The notes: generated from the sequence alone by a model not told the origin. 64,000 nucleotides of DNA from Shinella yambaruensis (GCF_022899355.1 NZ_JALJCK010000003.1:124001-188000); one strand, 5' to 3'; positions 44,499 through 53,639 are shown, numbered from the stretch's first letter. Numbers and translations are program-made.

Positions 44499-45263
44499 TC
44501 AGGCGGCCAGCCGCGGCAGCGCGGAAAGCAGACGGTGCAGCGTGTCGATGGTCGAAAAATCGGCAATGCCATCGACGCGTTCCGGCCGGAAATGGCGCTG
44601 GAAAGCGGCGACGGCGCCTTCCGTTTTTTCCGAGTAAACCCCATCGATTTCAGTGCCATAGCCGTAAAGCGACAGCATGGTCTGGAGGGCTTCGACCGGC
44701 TGGCCGGCATCCCCCTTCTGGAAGAACCGCCCGCCGGCGATCGGCGACGGCGCCACCCAGTGCCCGACCCCTCCGGCATGGAGACGGTCCCAGGGGAATT
44801 TTTCACCCGGATCGACCTTGCGGACGGGGGCCACGTCTGAGTGCGCGAGCACCCGTTCGGGAGCGATCCCCCATCTCCTGCCACAATCGAGACACAGTTC
44901 GACGACCGCATCGACCTGCGCGTCGGGAAACTCCGGCAGCCCGCCGGGATGCCCGGCATTGGCGATCTCGATGCCAATGGAAGCCGAATTGATATCGGTC
45001 TCGCCCTTCCAGAAGCTTTTCCCCGCATGCCAGGCGCGGTCCGCCTCGCGCACGAGCTGCTCGACGCGCCCGTCCTCGTGCACGAAGTAGTGACAGGAGA
45101 CCTGGCTTTCCGGCGCGCAGAGCCATTTCAGCGCACCGTCCGCGGTTTCCATGCCGGTATAATGCAGGAGGATGATATCCGGCGTGCGCCCGCCCGCCCG
45201 CGCGCCAAAGTTCGGCGACGGCGCGGCGGTCGCACCAGGGTAGTCACATGTGAATGCGCTCAT
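44499..45263 (-). CDS. N-acetylmuramoyl-L-alanine amidase, AmpD/AmiD type
   Basis: A 254-residue protein with an amidase_2 zinc domain (His in LLHYTGMETA, His in AWHAGKS, His and Asp in AHSDVAPVRKVDPG) and a C-terminal peptidoglycan-binding domain (AGQPVEALQTMLSLYGYG, FSTIDTLHRLL). No signal peptide is evident, so a cytosolic role in recycling anhydro-muropeptides is likely. Its start overlaps the stop of the djlA-like gene upstream by four bases. Confidence 0.92.
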   Translation of the reverse strand: MSAFTCDYPGATAAPSPNFGARAGGRTPDIILLHYTGMETADGALKWLCAPESQVSCHYFVHEDGRVEQLVREADRAWHAGKSFWKGETDINSASIGIEIANAGHPGGLPEFPDAQVDAVVELCLDCGRRWGIAPERVLAHSDVAPVRKVDPGEKFPWDRLHAGGVGHWVAPSPIAGGRFFQKGDAGQPVEALQTMLSLYGYGTEIDGVYSEKTEGAVAAFQRHFRPERVDGIADFSTIDTLHRLLSALPRLAA

Positions 45264-46000
45264 GCAGCGCAGCGTTCCTTCTCGATCGCCTCATAGGCAG
45301 CGTTGAGCGCGGCCATGCGGTCGTTCGCAATCTGACGGAACTCGGCCGGCACGCCACGCGCCACCAGCCTATCAGGATGGTGCTCCGAGGCAAGTACCCG
45401 GTAACGCTTGCGGATTTCCGCGAAGTCGTCGCTCGGCTTGACACCCAGCACCTTGTAGGGGTCGCGGCCGCTGACATGGACGTGCCGCGCCGTGATCTGC
45501 TCGAAGCGCTCGTCCGCCATGCCGAAGATCTCGGCGACGCGGCCGAGGAAGGCCATCTCCTTCTCGTGGATCAGGCCGTCGGCCTTCGCGATATGGAACA
45601 GGCCGTCGACGATGTCCTCGAGGATCGGGCAATTCTTCTCGCAGGAGACGCAGAGCGCCTTCATCTTCTCCGCATAGGCCTCGTAGCCAGCAACATCCTG
45701 GCGCGCGAGGTTGTAGAGCCGGGCGACATTGGCCGCCTGGTTGTCGGGATATTTGAAGATGTCCTTGAAGGCATCGACCTCGGCGGTCGTCACGATGCCG
45801 TCCGCCTTCGCCATCTTGGCGGAAAGCGCGATCATCGCCACCGAGAAGGCGACCTGCTTGCGGGTTTCCGGGTCGCCCTCGAACAGCGTGCGCACGGCCT
45901 CGACCACGCCCGACAGCACATTGCTGGCGGCGTCCGAGACCATGCCGACGAGGCGATCCCATACGGCACTGATGAAGCAACTGGGCGAATTCTGGAACAT
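45260..46000 (-). CDS. DjlA-like protein: TerB domain plus C-terminal J domain
   Basis: A 246-residue protein. Residues about 20-150 form a TerB-type helical domain (QVAFSVAMIALSAKMAKADG). A J domain of about 65 residues at the C terminus has the HPD motif in ASEHHPDRL and begins DPYKVLGV. The J domain would stimulate a DnaK-type chaperone. An in-frame ATG at 46144 is possible but ATG 46000 gives the usual start. It is coupled to the amidase gene by a 4-bp overlap, a pairing known in Rhizobiales. Confidence 0.88.
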   Translation of the reverse strand: MFQNSPSCFISAVWDRLVGMVSDAASNVLSGVVEAVRTLFEGDPETRKQVAFSVAMIALSAKMAKADGIVTTAEVDAFKDIFKYPDNQAANVARLYNLARQDVAGYEAYAEKMKALCVSCEKNCPILEDIVDGLFHIAKADGLIHEKEMAFLGRVAEIFGMADERFEQITARHVHVSGRDPYKVLGVKPSDDFAEIRKRYRVLASEHHPDRLVARGVPAEFRQIANDRMAALNAAYEAIEKERCAA

Positions 46001-46238
46001 AAGGTGATCTTGATCAGACAATTGCAGGGAAAGCAAGGCAGGAAATGGCTGGATGACAAAATTTTGATGCCCCTCAATAAGTGGAGGCATCAAATTTTCC
46101 GGGCGCCCGGTTTTCGCCTGTGGAGCATGAGAGATATCCGTCATGGAGTGCGGATAAGTTTGCCGCGCCGTTCCCCTGTCGGGGATTCTGCGCTAGAGCA
46201 ACTGCACCATCGAGACGGGCTGACGCCGAGGAGGAATT

Positions 46239-47453
46239 ATGGCCAAGCAGAAAGTCGCAATGCTGACCGCGGGCGGGCTCGCCCCCTGTCTGTCATCCGC
46301 CGTCGGAGGCCTCATCGAACGCTACAGCGACATCGCACCCGACATCGAGCTCGTCGCCTATCGCTCGGGCTACCAGGGCCTCCTGCTTGCCGACCGCATC
46401 GAGATCACCCGGGAGATGCGCGAGAAGGCGCCCCTCCTCCACCGCTATGGCGGCTCGCCGATCGGCAACAGCCGCGTCAAGCTGACCAACGCTGCCGACT
46501 GCGTGAAGCGCGGCCTCGTCAAGGAAGGCGAGAACCCGCTGCGCGTGGCGGCCGAACGGCTCGCCAAGGACGGCATCACCATCCTGCACACGATCGGCGG
46601 CGACGACACCAACACGACGGCGGCCGACCTTGCCGCCTATCTCGGCGCCAACGGCTACAACCTCACCGTCGTCGGCCTGCCGAAGACGGTCGACAACGAC
46701 GTCGTGCCGATCCGCCAGTCGCTGGGCGCCTGGACGGCCGCCGAAGTCGGCGCGGGTTTCTTCGACCATGTCAGCAACGAGCAGAGCGCAGCGCCGAAGA
46801 CCCTCGTCGTGCACGAGGTGATGGGCCGCCATTGCGGCTGGCTCACCGCCGCCACGGCGCGCGCCTATATCCAGAAGACCGGCGGCAACGACTATGTCGA
46901 CGGCTTCATGATGAACAAGCAGCTCAAGAACATCGACGGCCTCTACCTGCCGGAGCTGGACTTCAACCTGGAAGCCGAGGCCGAGCGCCTCAAGGGCATC
47001 ATGGACCGCGCCGGCTTCGTCACGCTGTTCGTCTCGGAAGGCGCCTGCCTCGATGCCATCGTCGCCGAGCGGGAAGCCGCCGGCGAAACCGTCAAGCGCG
47101 ACGCCTTCGGCCATGTGAAGATCGACACGATCAATGTCGGCAACTGGTTCTCCAAGCAGTTCGCCGCCCTTCTCGGCGCCGAGCGCTCCATGGTGCAGAA
47201 GTCCGGCTACTATGCCCGCTCCGCCCCCGCCAACCGCGACGACCTCCGCCTCATCCAGAGCATGACCGACCTTGCCGTCGAAAGCGCGCTCAACAAGGTC
47301 TCCGGCGTCACCGGCCATGACGAGGGCCAGGGCGGCAAGCTGCGCACCATCGAGTTCCCGCGCATCAAGGGCGGCAAGCACTTCGACACCTCGGCAAAAT
47401 GGTTCGGCGAAGTGATGGACACCATCGGCCAGAAGTGGAAGCCGGCGGCATAA
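46239..47453 (+). CDS. pfp: Pyrophosphate-dependent 6-phosphofructokinase
   Basis: A 404-residue enzyme converting fructose 6-phosphate and PPi to fructose 1,6-bisphosphate, reversibly. The motif GGDD (120-123, in GGDDTNTTAA) with Asp at the position that is Gly in ATP enzymes indicates use of pyrophosphate. PKTVDND (148-154) is the substrate-binding segment. Good ribosome site GAGGAA before ATG 46239. It reads away from djlA-amidase. Confidence 0.93.
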   Translation: MAKQKVAMLTAGGLAPCLSSAVGGLIERYSDIAPDIELVAYRSGYQGLLLADRIEITREMREKAPLLHRYGGSPIGNSRVKLTNAADCVKRGLVKEGENPLRVAAERLAKDGITILHTIGGDDTNTTAADLAAYLGANGYNLTVVGLPKTVDNDVVPIRQSLGAWTAAEVGAGFFDHVSNEQSAAPKTLVVHEVMGRHCGWLTAATARAYIQKTGGNDYVDGFMMNKQLKNIDGLYLPELDFNLEAEAERLKGIMDRAGFVTLFVSEGACLDAIVAEREAAGETVKRDAFGHVKIDTINVGNWFSKQFAALLGAERSMVQKSGYYARSAPANRDDLRLIQSMTDLAVESALNKVSGVTGHDEGQGGKLRTIEFPRIKGGKHFDTSAKWFGEVMDTIGQKWKPAA

Positions 47454-47502
47454 CGCCTTCCCGCGAAAACGCTGCTTGACGGCGAAAATCCGTAGTGGCT
47501 TG

Positions 47503-47534
47503 CTCCCCGGATCGCACTCGATCCGGGGAGTTTT
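47503..47534 (+). promoter_or_regulatory. Terminator-like hairpin holding the ribosome binding site of the LysE gene
   Basis: A perfect 12-bp stem, CTCCCCGGATCG (47503-47514) with CGATCCGGGGAG (47519-47530), loop CACT, followed by TTTTC and then the ATG at 47536. The Shine-Dalgarno GGGGAG is in the 3' arm. It could end pfp transcription, block translation of the exporter, or both. Confidence 0.7.
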
Positions 47535-47535
47535 C

Positions 47536-48165
47536 ATGTCCTTCGAACATTGGCTTGCCTTCGCCGCCGCCTCCGCCGTCATGCTGGCCATTCCCGGCCC
47601 GACCATCCTCCTCGTGATCTCCTATGCGCTCGGCCACGGCCGCCGCACGGCGGGCGCCACCGTCGCCGGCGTCGCGCTCGGCGACTTTACCGCCATGACC
47701 GCCTCGATGCTCGGCCTCGGCGCGCTGCTCGCCACCTCGGCGACGATCTTCACCGTGCTGAAATGGGTGGGCGCGGCCTATCTCGTCTGGCTTGGCGTCA
47801 AGCTGTGGCGCGCGCCCGTGGCGGCCGGCGCCGAGGGCGCGGCCCCGGCGGAGGAAAAACCCCTCCGCATCTTCGCCCATGCCTATGTGGTGACCGCGCT
47901 GAACCCCAAGAGCATCGTCTTCTTCGTCGCCTTCCTGCCGCAGTTCCTCGACCTCTCGCAGCCCGTCCTGCCGCAGATGGTGATCTTCGAGGTCACCTTC
48001 CTCGTGCTCGCGACGCTGAACGCCTTTTCCTACGCCCTGCTCGCCGCCGCAGCCCGCAAGACCATCCGCAAACCCTCGGTCCAGAAGGCCGTCAACCGCA
48101 CCGGCGGCACGCTGCTGATCGGCGCCGGACTGCTCACCGCCGGCCTCAAGCGGGCGACCGCCTGA
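47536..48165 (+). CDS. LysE family amino acid exporter
   Basis: A 209-residue inner-membrane protein with six hydrophobic helices, the LysE/RhtB signature MLAIPGPTILLVISYALGHG near the N terminus, and ALNPKSIVFFVAFLPQF in the middle. The exported substrate is unknown. ATG 47536 has its GGGGAG ribosome site inside a strong hairpin. It is 82 bases downstream of pfp. Confidence 0.88.
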   Translation: MSFEHWLAFAAASAVMLAIPGPTILLVISYALGHGRRTAGATVAGVALGDFTAMTASMLGLGALLATSATIFTVLKWVGAAYLVWLGVKLWRAPVAAGAEGAAPAEEKPLRIFAHAYVVTALNPKSIVFFVAFLPQFLDLSQPVLPQMVIFEVTFLVLATLNAFSYALLAAAARKTIRKPSVQKAVNRTGGTLLIGAGLLTAGLKRATA

Positions 48166-48297
48166 CGCATGGCCAAGCCTACGGGTTGCCGCTTCGCGCC
48201 CGATCGGCTATGGACGGGGCACGGCCACGGCCGATTGATTTGCAAAGACGGGGGCGCTCCGGCGCCCGCGCACCCCGGCAAACCGAGAGCGACGACC

Positions 48298-49227
48298 ATG
48301 GCTGATACCCCCGTTTCCCGTCCGGCACGCATTGCCACGCTTGCCTGCGCAGGCCTTCTTGCGACGCTTGCCGGCTGCGCCAGCGTCGCCGACGACGCGA
48401 CCTCGGCGCGGACCGTGACGCCCGCATCGGCGGAGACCACGGATATCGCCGCCGCCGACGGGACGACGACGGAAGTCTCCTATGCCGCCCTGCCCGACGC
48501 CAAGCCGGGCACGGAAAACACGCCGGACGCCCTGCCGACGCCGATCGCCGTCGCGGCCGACACCGCGGATACCGCCGTTCCGGTCTCGGCCCTTGCGGAA
48601 GCCAGGCCCGTGACGGGCGCAGCCGCGGCCACTGCCGCGCTTGCCGGCAACGAGGCCGCAGGCGTCGCGACCGCGACGCAGCAGGGCTTCGACACCGTCA
48701 TCGGCGTTTCCGTCATGGAACCGGGCTTCGACAGCGGCGAGCCGGAAGGCCTCGAACAGCTCGTCGCCAGCCGCAAGATCGTGCCGATGGCAAAACCCGC
48801 GCTGGTCAGCAACGCCGTGCTGACGACGGAGACCCGCCTCCTCGTTCCGCAGGCCGAGCAGCCGTTCAAGAAGTCGGGCACGCCGATCGACGCGCTCATC
48901 AGCAAATATGCCGCGCTCTACGGCATACCGGAATCGCTCCTGCACCGCGTCGTCAAGCGCGAAAGCACCTACAATCCCAAGGCCTACAACCGCGGCCACT
49001 ACGGGCTGATGCAGATCAAGTACGCCACCGCCAAGAGCATGGGCTACGAAGGCCCGGCCGAAGGCCTGTTCGACGCCGAGACGAACATCAAATATGCCGG
49101 AAAATACCTGCGCGGCGCCTGGATGGTGGCCGACGACAAGAATGACGGCGCCGTGCGCCTCTATGCGGCCGGCTATTACTACCATGCCAAGCGCAAGGGT
49201 CTGCTCGACGAGACCGGCCTGAGGTAA
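48298..49227 (+). CDS. Lytic transglycosylase lipoprotein (SLT domain)
   Basis: A 309-residue protein with a lipoprotein signal ending LAGC, then about 150 residues rich in Ala, Thr and Asp with little structure, then an SLT domain whose catalytic Glu is in VVKRESTYNPKAY and whose core is GLMQIKYATAKSMGY. It probably acts at the outer membrane on peptidoglycan. ATG 48298 places the lipobox correctly; an in-frame ATG at 48169 is rejected. Confidence 0.9.
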   Translation: MADTPVSRPARIATLACAGLLATLAGCASVADDATSARTVTPASAETTDIAAADGTTTEVSYAALPDAKPGTENTPDALPTPIAVAADTADTAVPVSALAEARPVTGAAAATAALAGNEAAGVATATQQGFDTVIGVSVMEPGFDSGEPEGLEQLVASRKIVPMAKPALVSNAVLTTETRLLVPQAEQPFKKSGTPIDALISKYAALYGIPESLLHRVVKRESTYNPKAYNRGHYGLMQIKYATAKSMGYEGPAEGLFDAETNIKYAGKYLRGAWMVADDKNDGAVRLYAAGYYYHAKRKGLLDETGLR

Positions 49228-49232
49228 GGACT

Positions 49233-49410
49233 TGCCCCTCATCCGGCTGCCGCCACCTTCTCCCCGCAAGCGGGGCGAAGGGGATCGCGGAGCGGGTTTC
49301 CTCCCCATTGTTGCCTGAGTATCGGTGTCCGTACGATTTGCGGGAAGCCGGGTCGGCATAGGCCTTCTCCCTGCCTGCGGGAAGAAGGTGCCGGCAGGCA
49401 GGGAGAAGGG
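49233..49410. repeat. Inverted repeats, family B, copy 2
   Basis: The left part holds GCCCCTCATCCGGCTGCCGC and CCTTCTCCCCGCAAGCGGGG. The right part holds CCTTCTCCCTGCCTGCGGG, AAGGTGCCGGCAGGCAGG and GAGAAGGGC, loosely complementary. It resembles copy 1 at 14620-14780 but is more decayed. No gene is seen here. Confidence 0.7.
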
Positions 49411-49417
49411 CAACCGC

Positions 49418-50005
49418 TCAGCGCGCGTCCTTAAGCCAGAACGTCATCGACTTTTCCGTCTCCTCCGCCTCGCCGATATCCTGCCAGGCGAGCAGGGTGC
49501 GCAAATCCGCGCGCCGTTCATAGCCGCGCTTTCCCCAGAATTCATCGAGCGGAACATAGTCCGCCGGCCGCAGCGGGTGATCCGCCGGACGGTCGACGGC
49601 GCAGAAGGCGCACCAGTCGAAGCGGCCGAGGCGGCGGGCATAGGCCTCGCGCTCCTCGAAGAACCGCACGCCGAGCCCCCTGCCCCGATAGGCGGAAAGC
49701 AGCACGGATTCGCCGAAATAGAAGACCTTCGCCGGATCGATGCCCGCGGCAACGAACGGCACGCGGAAAACCTGCGAAGCGTCCGTCATCGGCACGCCCG
49801 TCGAGGCGCCGACGATGCGCTCGCCGTCCAGCGCCAGAACGAAGAGGCTTTCGGGCGATTGCGCATAGGTCGCAAGATAGGAGGCCTCGTAGTCCTCGCT
49901 GCCTTCGTAGAGGTAGGGGAAGGCGCGAAAGACCTCGATGCGCAGGCGCGCGAGGTCGGCGATATGCGGCGTCACGGCCGTGCCATGGACAATCTTGATC
50001 TGCAT
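49418..50005 (-). CDS. GNAT family N-acetyltransferase
   Basis: A 195-residue cytoplasmic protein with the acetyl-CoA binding motif SAYRGRGLGVRFF (R-x-x-G-x-G type) after the beta strand YFGESVLL. A beta strand LFVLALDGERIVGAST precedes it. The C-terminal DEFWGKRGYER is typical of GNATs. The substrate is unknown and no neighbour suggests one. Confidence 0.85.
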   Translation of the reverse strand: MQIKIVHGTAVTPHIADLARLRIEVFRAFPYLYEGSEDYEASYLATYAQSPESLFVLALDGERIVGASTGVPMTDASQVFRVPFVAAGIDPAKVFYFGESVLLSAYRGRGLGVRFFEEREAYARRLGRFDWCAFCAVDRPADHPLRPADYVPLDEFWGKRGYERRADLRTLLAWQDIGEAEETEKSMTFWLKDAR

Positions 50006-50065
50006 GATCCGTGAATATTCCCAGCGGTTTGAACAATGCTATAAGGCGGTCGGGCTTCGCCCGAA

Positions 50066-50111
50066 AGCATTTCCGGCAAAACTGCGGAGCGGTTTTGCGT
50101 CCGGAGATGCT
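50066..50111. repeat. Rhizobial palindromic repeat upstream of the SnoaL-like gene
   Basis: AGCATTTCCGGCAAAAC and its complement GGTTTTGCGTCCGGAGATGCT form an interrupted inverted repeat. It is a second class of the small palindromes common between rhizobial genes, related in style to 2622-2726. Confidence 0.6.
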
Positions 50112-50176
50112 AGAGGACAAGGAGATGGAGCGTTTTCGCGATTCGGAGAAAAGCGGAAGCGATCCGGAGCAACGAT

Positions 50177-50590
50177 ATGAGGGATGACATGCCGGCAAAA
50201 GAGACGATCCGCGCCTACTACGATGCTTTCAACAGGCAGGACATGGAGGCCTTCTTCGACCTCCTGCACGAGGACGTCATCCACGACATCAACCAGGGCG
50301 GCCGCCAGGTCGGCAAGGACGCCTTCCGCGATTTCATGGCGCACATGAACCGCAGCTACCGCGAGACGCTGACGGACATCGTCATCATGTCGAACGACGA
50401 CGGCACGCGCGGGGCGGCCGAATTCACGGTCAACGGCCAGTATCTCGCCACCGACGAGGGCCTGCCGGAGGCCAACGGCCAGACCTATGTGCTGCCCGCC
50501 GGCGCCTTCTTCGAGATCCGTGACGGCAAGGTCGCGCGCATCTCCAACACCTACAACCTCAACGACTGGATCGCTCAGGTCGGCGCCTGA
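50177..50590 (+). CDS. SnoaL-like / ketosteroid isomerase-related protein
   Basis: A 137-residue protein with the NTF2-like cone fold: IRAYYDAFNRQDMEAFFDLL at the N terminus and FFEIRDGKVARISNTYN at the C terminus. It resembles the family TIGR02096, whose function is unknown. A second start at ATG 50189 is possible. Its last 16 bases overlap the end of the convergent serine hydrolase gene. Confidence 0.8.
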   Translation: MRDDMPAKETIRAYYDAFNRQDMEAFFDLLHEDVIHDINQGGRQVGKDAFRDFMAHMNRSYRETLTDIVIMSNDDGTRGAAEFTVNGQYLATDEGLPEANGQTYVLPAGAFFEIRDGKVARISNTYNLNDWIAQVGA

Positions 50591-51981
50591 CCGGCCTCGA
50601 GGTCCGCCGCGTCCAGGATGTCGAGGACGCGTTTCACCAGCGGCTGGGGCCGGTAGCCGAGTTTCGACGGCGTCAGCCCCAGCCGGATCACCGCAAGCCC
50701 CTTGGACGGGATGATGGCGGCTGACTGTCCGTCGTGCCCCAGCATCCAGAAGGTCCCGTCCGGCAGGCCGTAATCCGCATCGCTCCGATCGCCCGGGCCT
50801 TTCGTCCAGGTCTGCATATGGCTGTAGGCCCCGCCCGAGGCTCTCGTCGGCATCGCCATGGCCCCGACGAAACCGGCCGGCAGCAGCCGGTTGCCCTTCC
50901 ACACCCCGTCGTTGAGCAGGAAGAACGAGAAGCGCGCCCAGTCGCGCGCGGTGGCATACATGTAGGACGAGCCGACGAAAATGCCGGTCTCGTCCGTTTC
51001 CATGACCGCGCTCGCCATGCCGAGCGGTGCGAACAGCGCCCGCGCCGGGAAGGACAGCGCCTGGCTCCGGCCGCCGAGCGCGCCCATCCAGATGCGTGAC
51101 AACAGCACCGCCGTGCCGCTGGAATAGGTGAAGCGCTCGCCCGGATTGGCATCGAGCGGCAGCGACAGCACGAAACGCGACATGTCCGGCTCGAGGAACA
51201 GCATGCGCGTCACATCCGCCACGCTGCCGTAGCTCTCGTTGAAGGCGAGCCCGCTTTCCATGGCCAGGAGCTGGCCGAGGGTGATCTTCGAGCGGCCGTC
51301 GCCGCGCCATTCCGGGAAGAGATTGTCCATGGCCGGCGTCAGGGCGCCGGCCTGCATCAGCCGGCCGACCAGCGCCGCGTTGACCGACTTCGTCATCGAC
51401 CAGCCGAGCAGCGGCACCGCCTGCGAGAAACCGTCCGCATAGGCTTCCGCGACGATGCGCCCGCCATGCACGACGACGATCGCACGCATGCCGGGACCGG
51501 CAAGCGCGGGATCGGCAAGAAGCGCGGCGATGCGCGCGTCCTGTGTCACCGCCTCGCCATCGGGCCAGGCGGCGGCCGGGTCCGCCGGCGGCACCTTCGG
51601 CAGGGCGACATCGGAAACCGCCTGCCGCGCCGCCTCGAAATCGCCGTCCGGCACGCCGGAGCAGCCGAACCCCTCGTGCCAGGCGGCGTAACCCGGGGCG
51701 AAGAGGCCGAGGAGGTGCGTCGTCACCGTCTTGCCGGCAAGATCGACATCCTGCCGCATGAGCTTCAGGAGCGGATGGCCGGGCGCCTGCACGTCCTCGG
51801 CAAGCACCTGTTGCGGGTCGCGACCGGAAATGAAGACGCTGGAGCAGACGATCTTGGCGGCATAGCCCGAACCGACGCTGAGCAGCGCGGGCGGCGATAC
51901 GATGAGCCAGCTCGCCCCCACCAGCACGAAGAGGGCAAGGAGGGAAAGCGTCCAGGCGGCAAGCCTGTAGAATCGTCTCAT
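50575..51981 (-). CDS. Beta-lactamase-like serine hydrolase (class C / esterase type)
   Basis: A 468-residue protein with one N-terminal membrane helix or uncleaved signal (about 9-28) and a serine beta-lactamase-like domain. The nucleophile is Ser195 in SMTK (195-198); YSSGTA matches the Tyr motif; LGHDGQSA near the C terminus matches the third motif (KTG/HxG). Such proteins are often esterases or D-aminopeptidases, not true beta-lactamases. ATG 51981 is preferred over 52011. Confidence 0.85.
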   Translation of the reverse strand: MRRFYRLAAWTLSLLALFVLVGASWLIVSPPALLSVGSGYAAKIVCSSVFISGRDPQQVLAEDVQAPGHPLLKLMRQDVDLAGKTVTTHLLGLFAPGYAAWHEGFGCSGVPDGDFEAARQAVSDVALPKVPPADPAAAWPDGEAVTQDARIAALLADPALAGPGMRAIVVVHGGRIVAEAYADGFSQAVPLLGWSMTKSVNAALVGRLMQAGALTPAMDNLFPEWRGDGRSKITLGQLLAMESGLAFNESYGSVADVTRMLFLEPDMSRFVLSLPLDANPGERFTYSSGTAVLLSRIWMGALGGRSQALSFPARALFAPLGMASAVMETDETGIFVGSSYMYATARDWARFSFFLLNDGVWKGNRLLPAGFVGAMAMPTRASGGAYSHMQTWTKGPGDRSDADYGLPDGTFWMLGHDGQSAAIIPSKGLAVIRLGLTPSKLGYRPQPLVKRVLDILDAADLEAGQAPT

Positions 51982-52046
51982 ACCGGCCTCTCCTTCCAGC
52001 CTCGAAGACAATCAGGATTTGCCTGTCATGAAAAGGCTTTTCGCGG

Positions 52047-53609
52047 TCACGCCGAAAGCCGGTTGTCGGTTTGCGCCAGGAAGCGCATCACGTCCGGCCC
52101 GGCCACCGGCCCCGAGATCAGATAGCCCTGCGCCTCGGAGGCGCCGCGCTGGCGGATGAAGTCGAGCTGGCCCTCGGATTCGATGCCCTCCACCGTCGTC
52201 GTCACCTGGAACGTGCGGCCGAGCTTCAGGATGATGTCGACGAGGTCTGCATCCCGCTTGCTCTCCATCATGGCCCGCGCGAAGGAGCGGTCGATCTTCA
52301 GCTGGTCGATCGGGAAGGCGCGCAGGTTGTTGATCGAGGAGAAGCCGATGCCGAAATCGTCGAGCGCCACGCGCACGCCATGGCTGCGCAGCTCCGAAAG
52401 GCTTTCCCGGATCACCGTCTCGTCGACCGAGAAGACGGATTCCGTCACCTCGATCGTCAGGCGTCCCGGGGCAAGCCCGGTCTCCATGAGGCATTGCTTG
52501 ACATAGCCGACGAAGGCGCGGTCCTTGAACTGGTCGCCGACGACATTGATGGCGACGCCCGCCGGTGCCGGCCAGGTCGCCGCCTCGCGGCAGGCCTCGC
52601 GCACCACCCAGTTGCCGAGCGGCAGGATGAGCCCGGTCTTTTCCGCCGCCGGAATGAACATGTCGGGCATGATCCGCCCCTTTTCGGGATGCTGCCAGCG
52701 CAGCAGCGCCTCGAAGGCGCGCACCGTGCGGCTCTCCACGCCGACGATCGGCTGGTATTCCAGGAAGAACTCGTCGGCACGGATCGCCCGGGCAAGGTCG
52801 TGCTCGATGGCGGAACGGGCCTGCACGTCCGCGGCCAGCGCCGCATCGAAGAAGCGGAAGCCGCTGCCGGGCATCGCCTTCGCCTCGTAGAGCGCGAGAT
52901 CGGCGCGTTTCAGAAGCTCGGACATCGACGTGTCGCCCGCTTCCATGAAGGTCACGCCGATGCTGCAGCCGCTCGTGACCCGGTGGCGCTTCAGTTCGAA
53001 CGGCTCTGCGAAGAGGTCGCAGATGGTGCGGCAGACATCCTCGATCTTGCCCGCCGAGGGCCGTCCCGCGATCGTCACGACGAATTCGTCGCCGCCGAGC
53101 CGGTAGATGCCCGTCGTCGCGCAGAGCGCGCGCCGCAGCCGCCCGGCGATGGCGGCCAGCAGCGCGTCGCCCGCATCGTGGCCGAGGCTGTCGTTGACGA
53201 ACTTGAAGCGATCGAGGTCGAGCAGCAGCAGAGCCGGCCGGTCCGCCTCCTCGCTCTTCTCGACGACAGCCTGGATGTCGCGCTCGAGGCAGAACCGGTT
53301 GGCAAGCCCCGTCAGCCGGTCGTGATGGGCATCGTGCGTCAGCCGCTGCTCGGTCTGCCGGCGCTGGCTGAGCTCGGCGATGAGCAGCGCCTTCGAGCGG
53401 CCGATCTGGTAGAAGCCGACGCCGAAGAAGACGGGCATGAGCGCAAGCGCCGTGGCGGTGGGCGCGGAAAAGCCGAAGAGGCTCTCCTGCGCGGTATCCC
53501 GCAGGAGTTGGTCGGCGGCAAAGCAGAGGGTCGGAAGGAAGGCTCCGAAAATCGACCCCGTCAGCGCATAGCGCTGCTCGATCCTCGGCAACAAGGTTTT
53601 CAACATCAT
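52047..53609 (-). CDS. GGDEF-EAL cyclic di-GMP signalling protein
   Basis: A 520-residue inner-membrane protein. Two N-terminal helices (about 17-35 and 50-70), a GGDEF domain with the intact motif GGDEF (172-176), then an EAL domain with EALLRW (300-305), the metal-site segments VTESVF, LDDFGIGFSS and LKIDRSF, and GASEAQGYL. Both active sites look intact, so it could make or break c-di-GMP. There is no RxxD inhibitory site before GGDEF. No PAS or other sensor domain is seen. Confidence 0.93.
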   Translation of the reverse strand: MMLKTLLPRIEQRYALTGSIFGAFLPTLCFAADQLLRDTAQESLFGFSAPTATALALMPVFFGVGFYQIGRSKALLIAELSQRRQTEQRLTHDAHHDRLTGLANRFCLERDIQAVVEKSEEADRPALLLLDLDRFKFVNDSLGHDAGDALLAAIAGRLRRALCATTGIYRLGGDEFVVTIAGRPSAGKIEDVCRTICDLFAEPFELKRHRVTSGCSIGVTFMEAGDTSMSELLKRADLALYEAKAMPGSGFRFFDAALAADVQARSAIEHDLARAIRADEFFLEYQPIVGVESRTVRAFEALLRWQHPEKGRIMPDMFIPAAEKTGLILPLGNWVVREACREAATWPAPAGVAINVVGDQFKDRAFVGYVKQCLMETGLAPGRLTIEVTESVFSVDETVIRESLSELRSHGVRVALDDFGIGFSSINNLRAFPIDQLKIDRSFARAMMESKRDADLVDIILKLGRTFQVTTTVEGIESEGQLDFIRQRGASEAQGYLISGPVAGPDVMRFLAQTDNRLSA

Positions 53610-53622
53610 GTAACCCTAAACC

Positions 53623-53639
53623 GTTGTTATCATGACAAC
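53623..53639. promoter_or_regulatory. Palindrome upstream of the GGDEF-EAL gene
   Basis: GTTGTTATCATGACAAC is a near-perfect 17-bp palindrome with one mismatched pair, 14 bases before the gene's ATG. It could be an operator. Confidence 0.35.
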
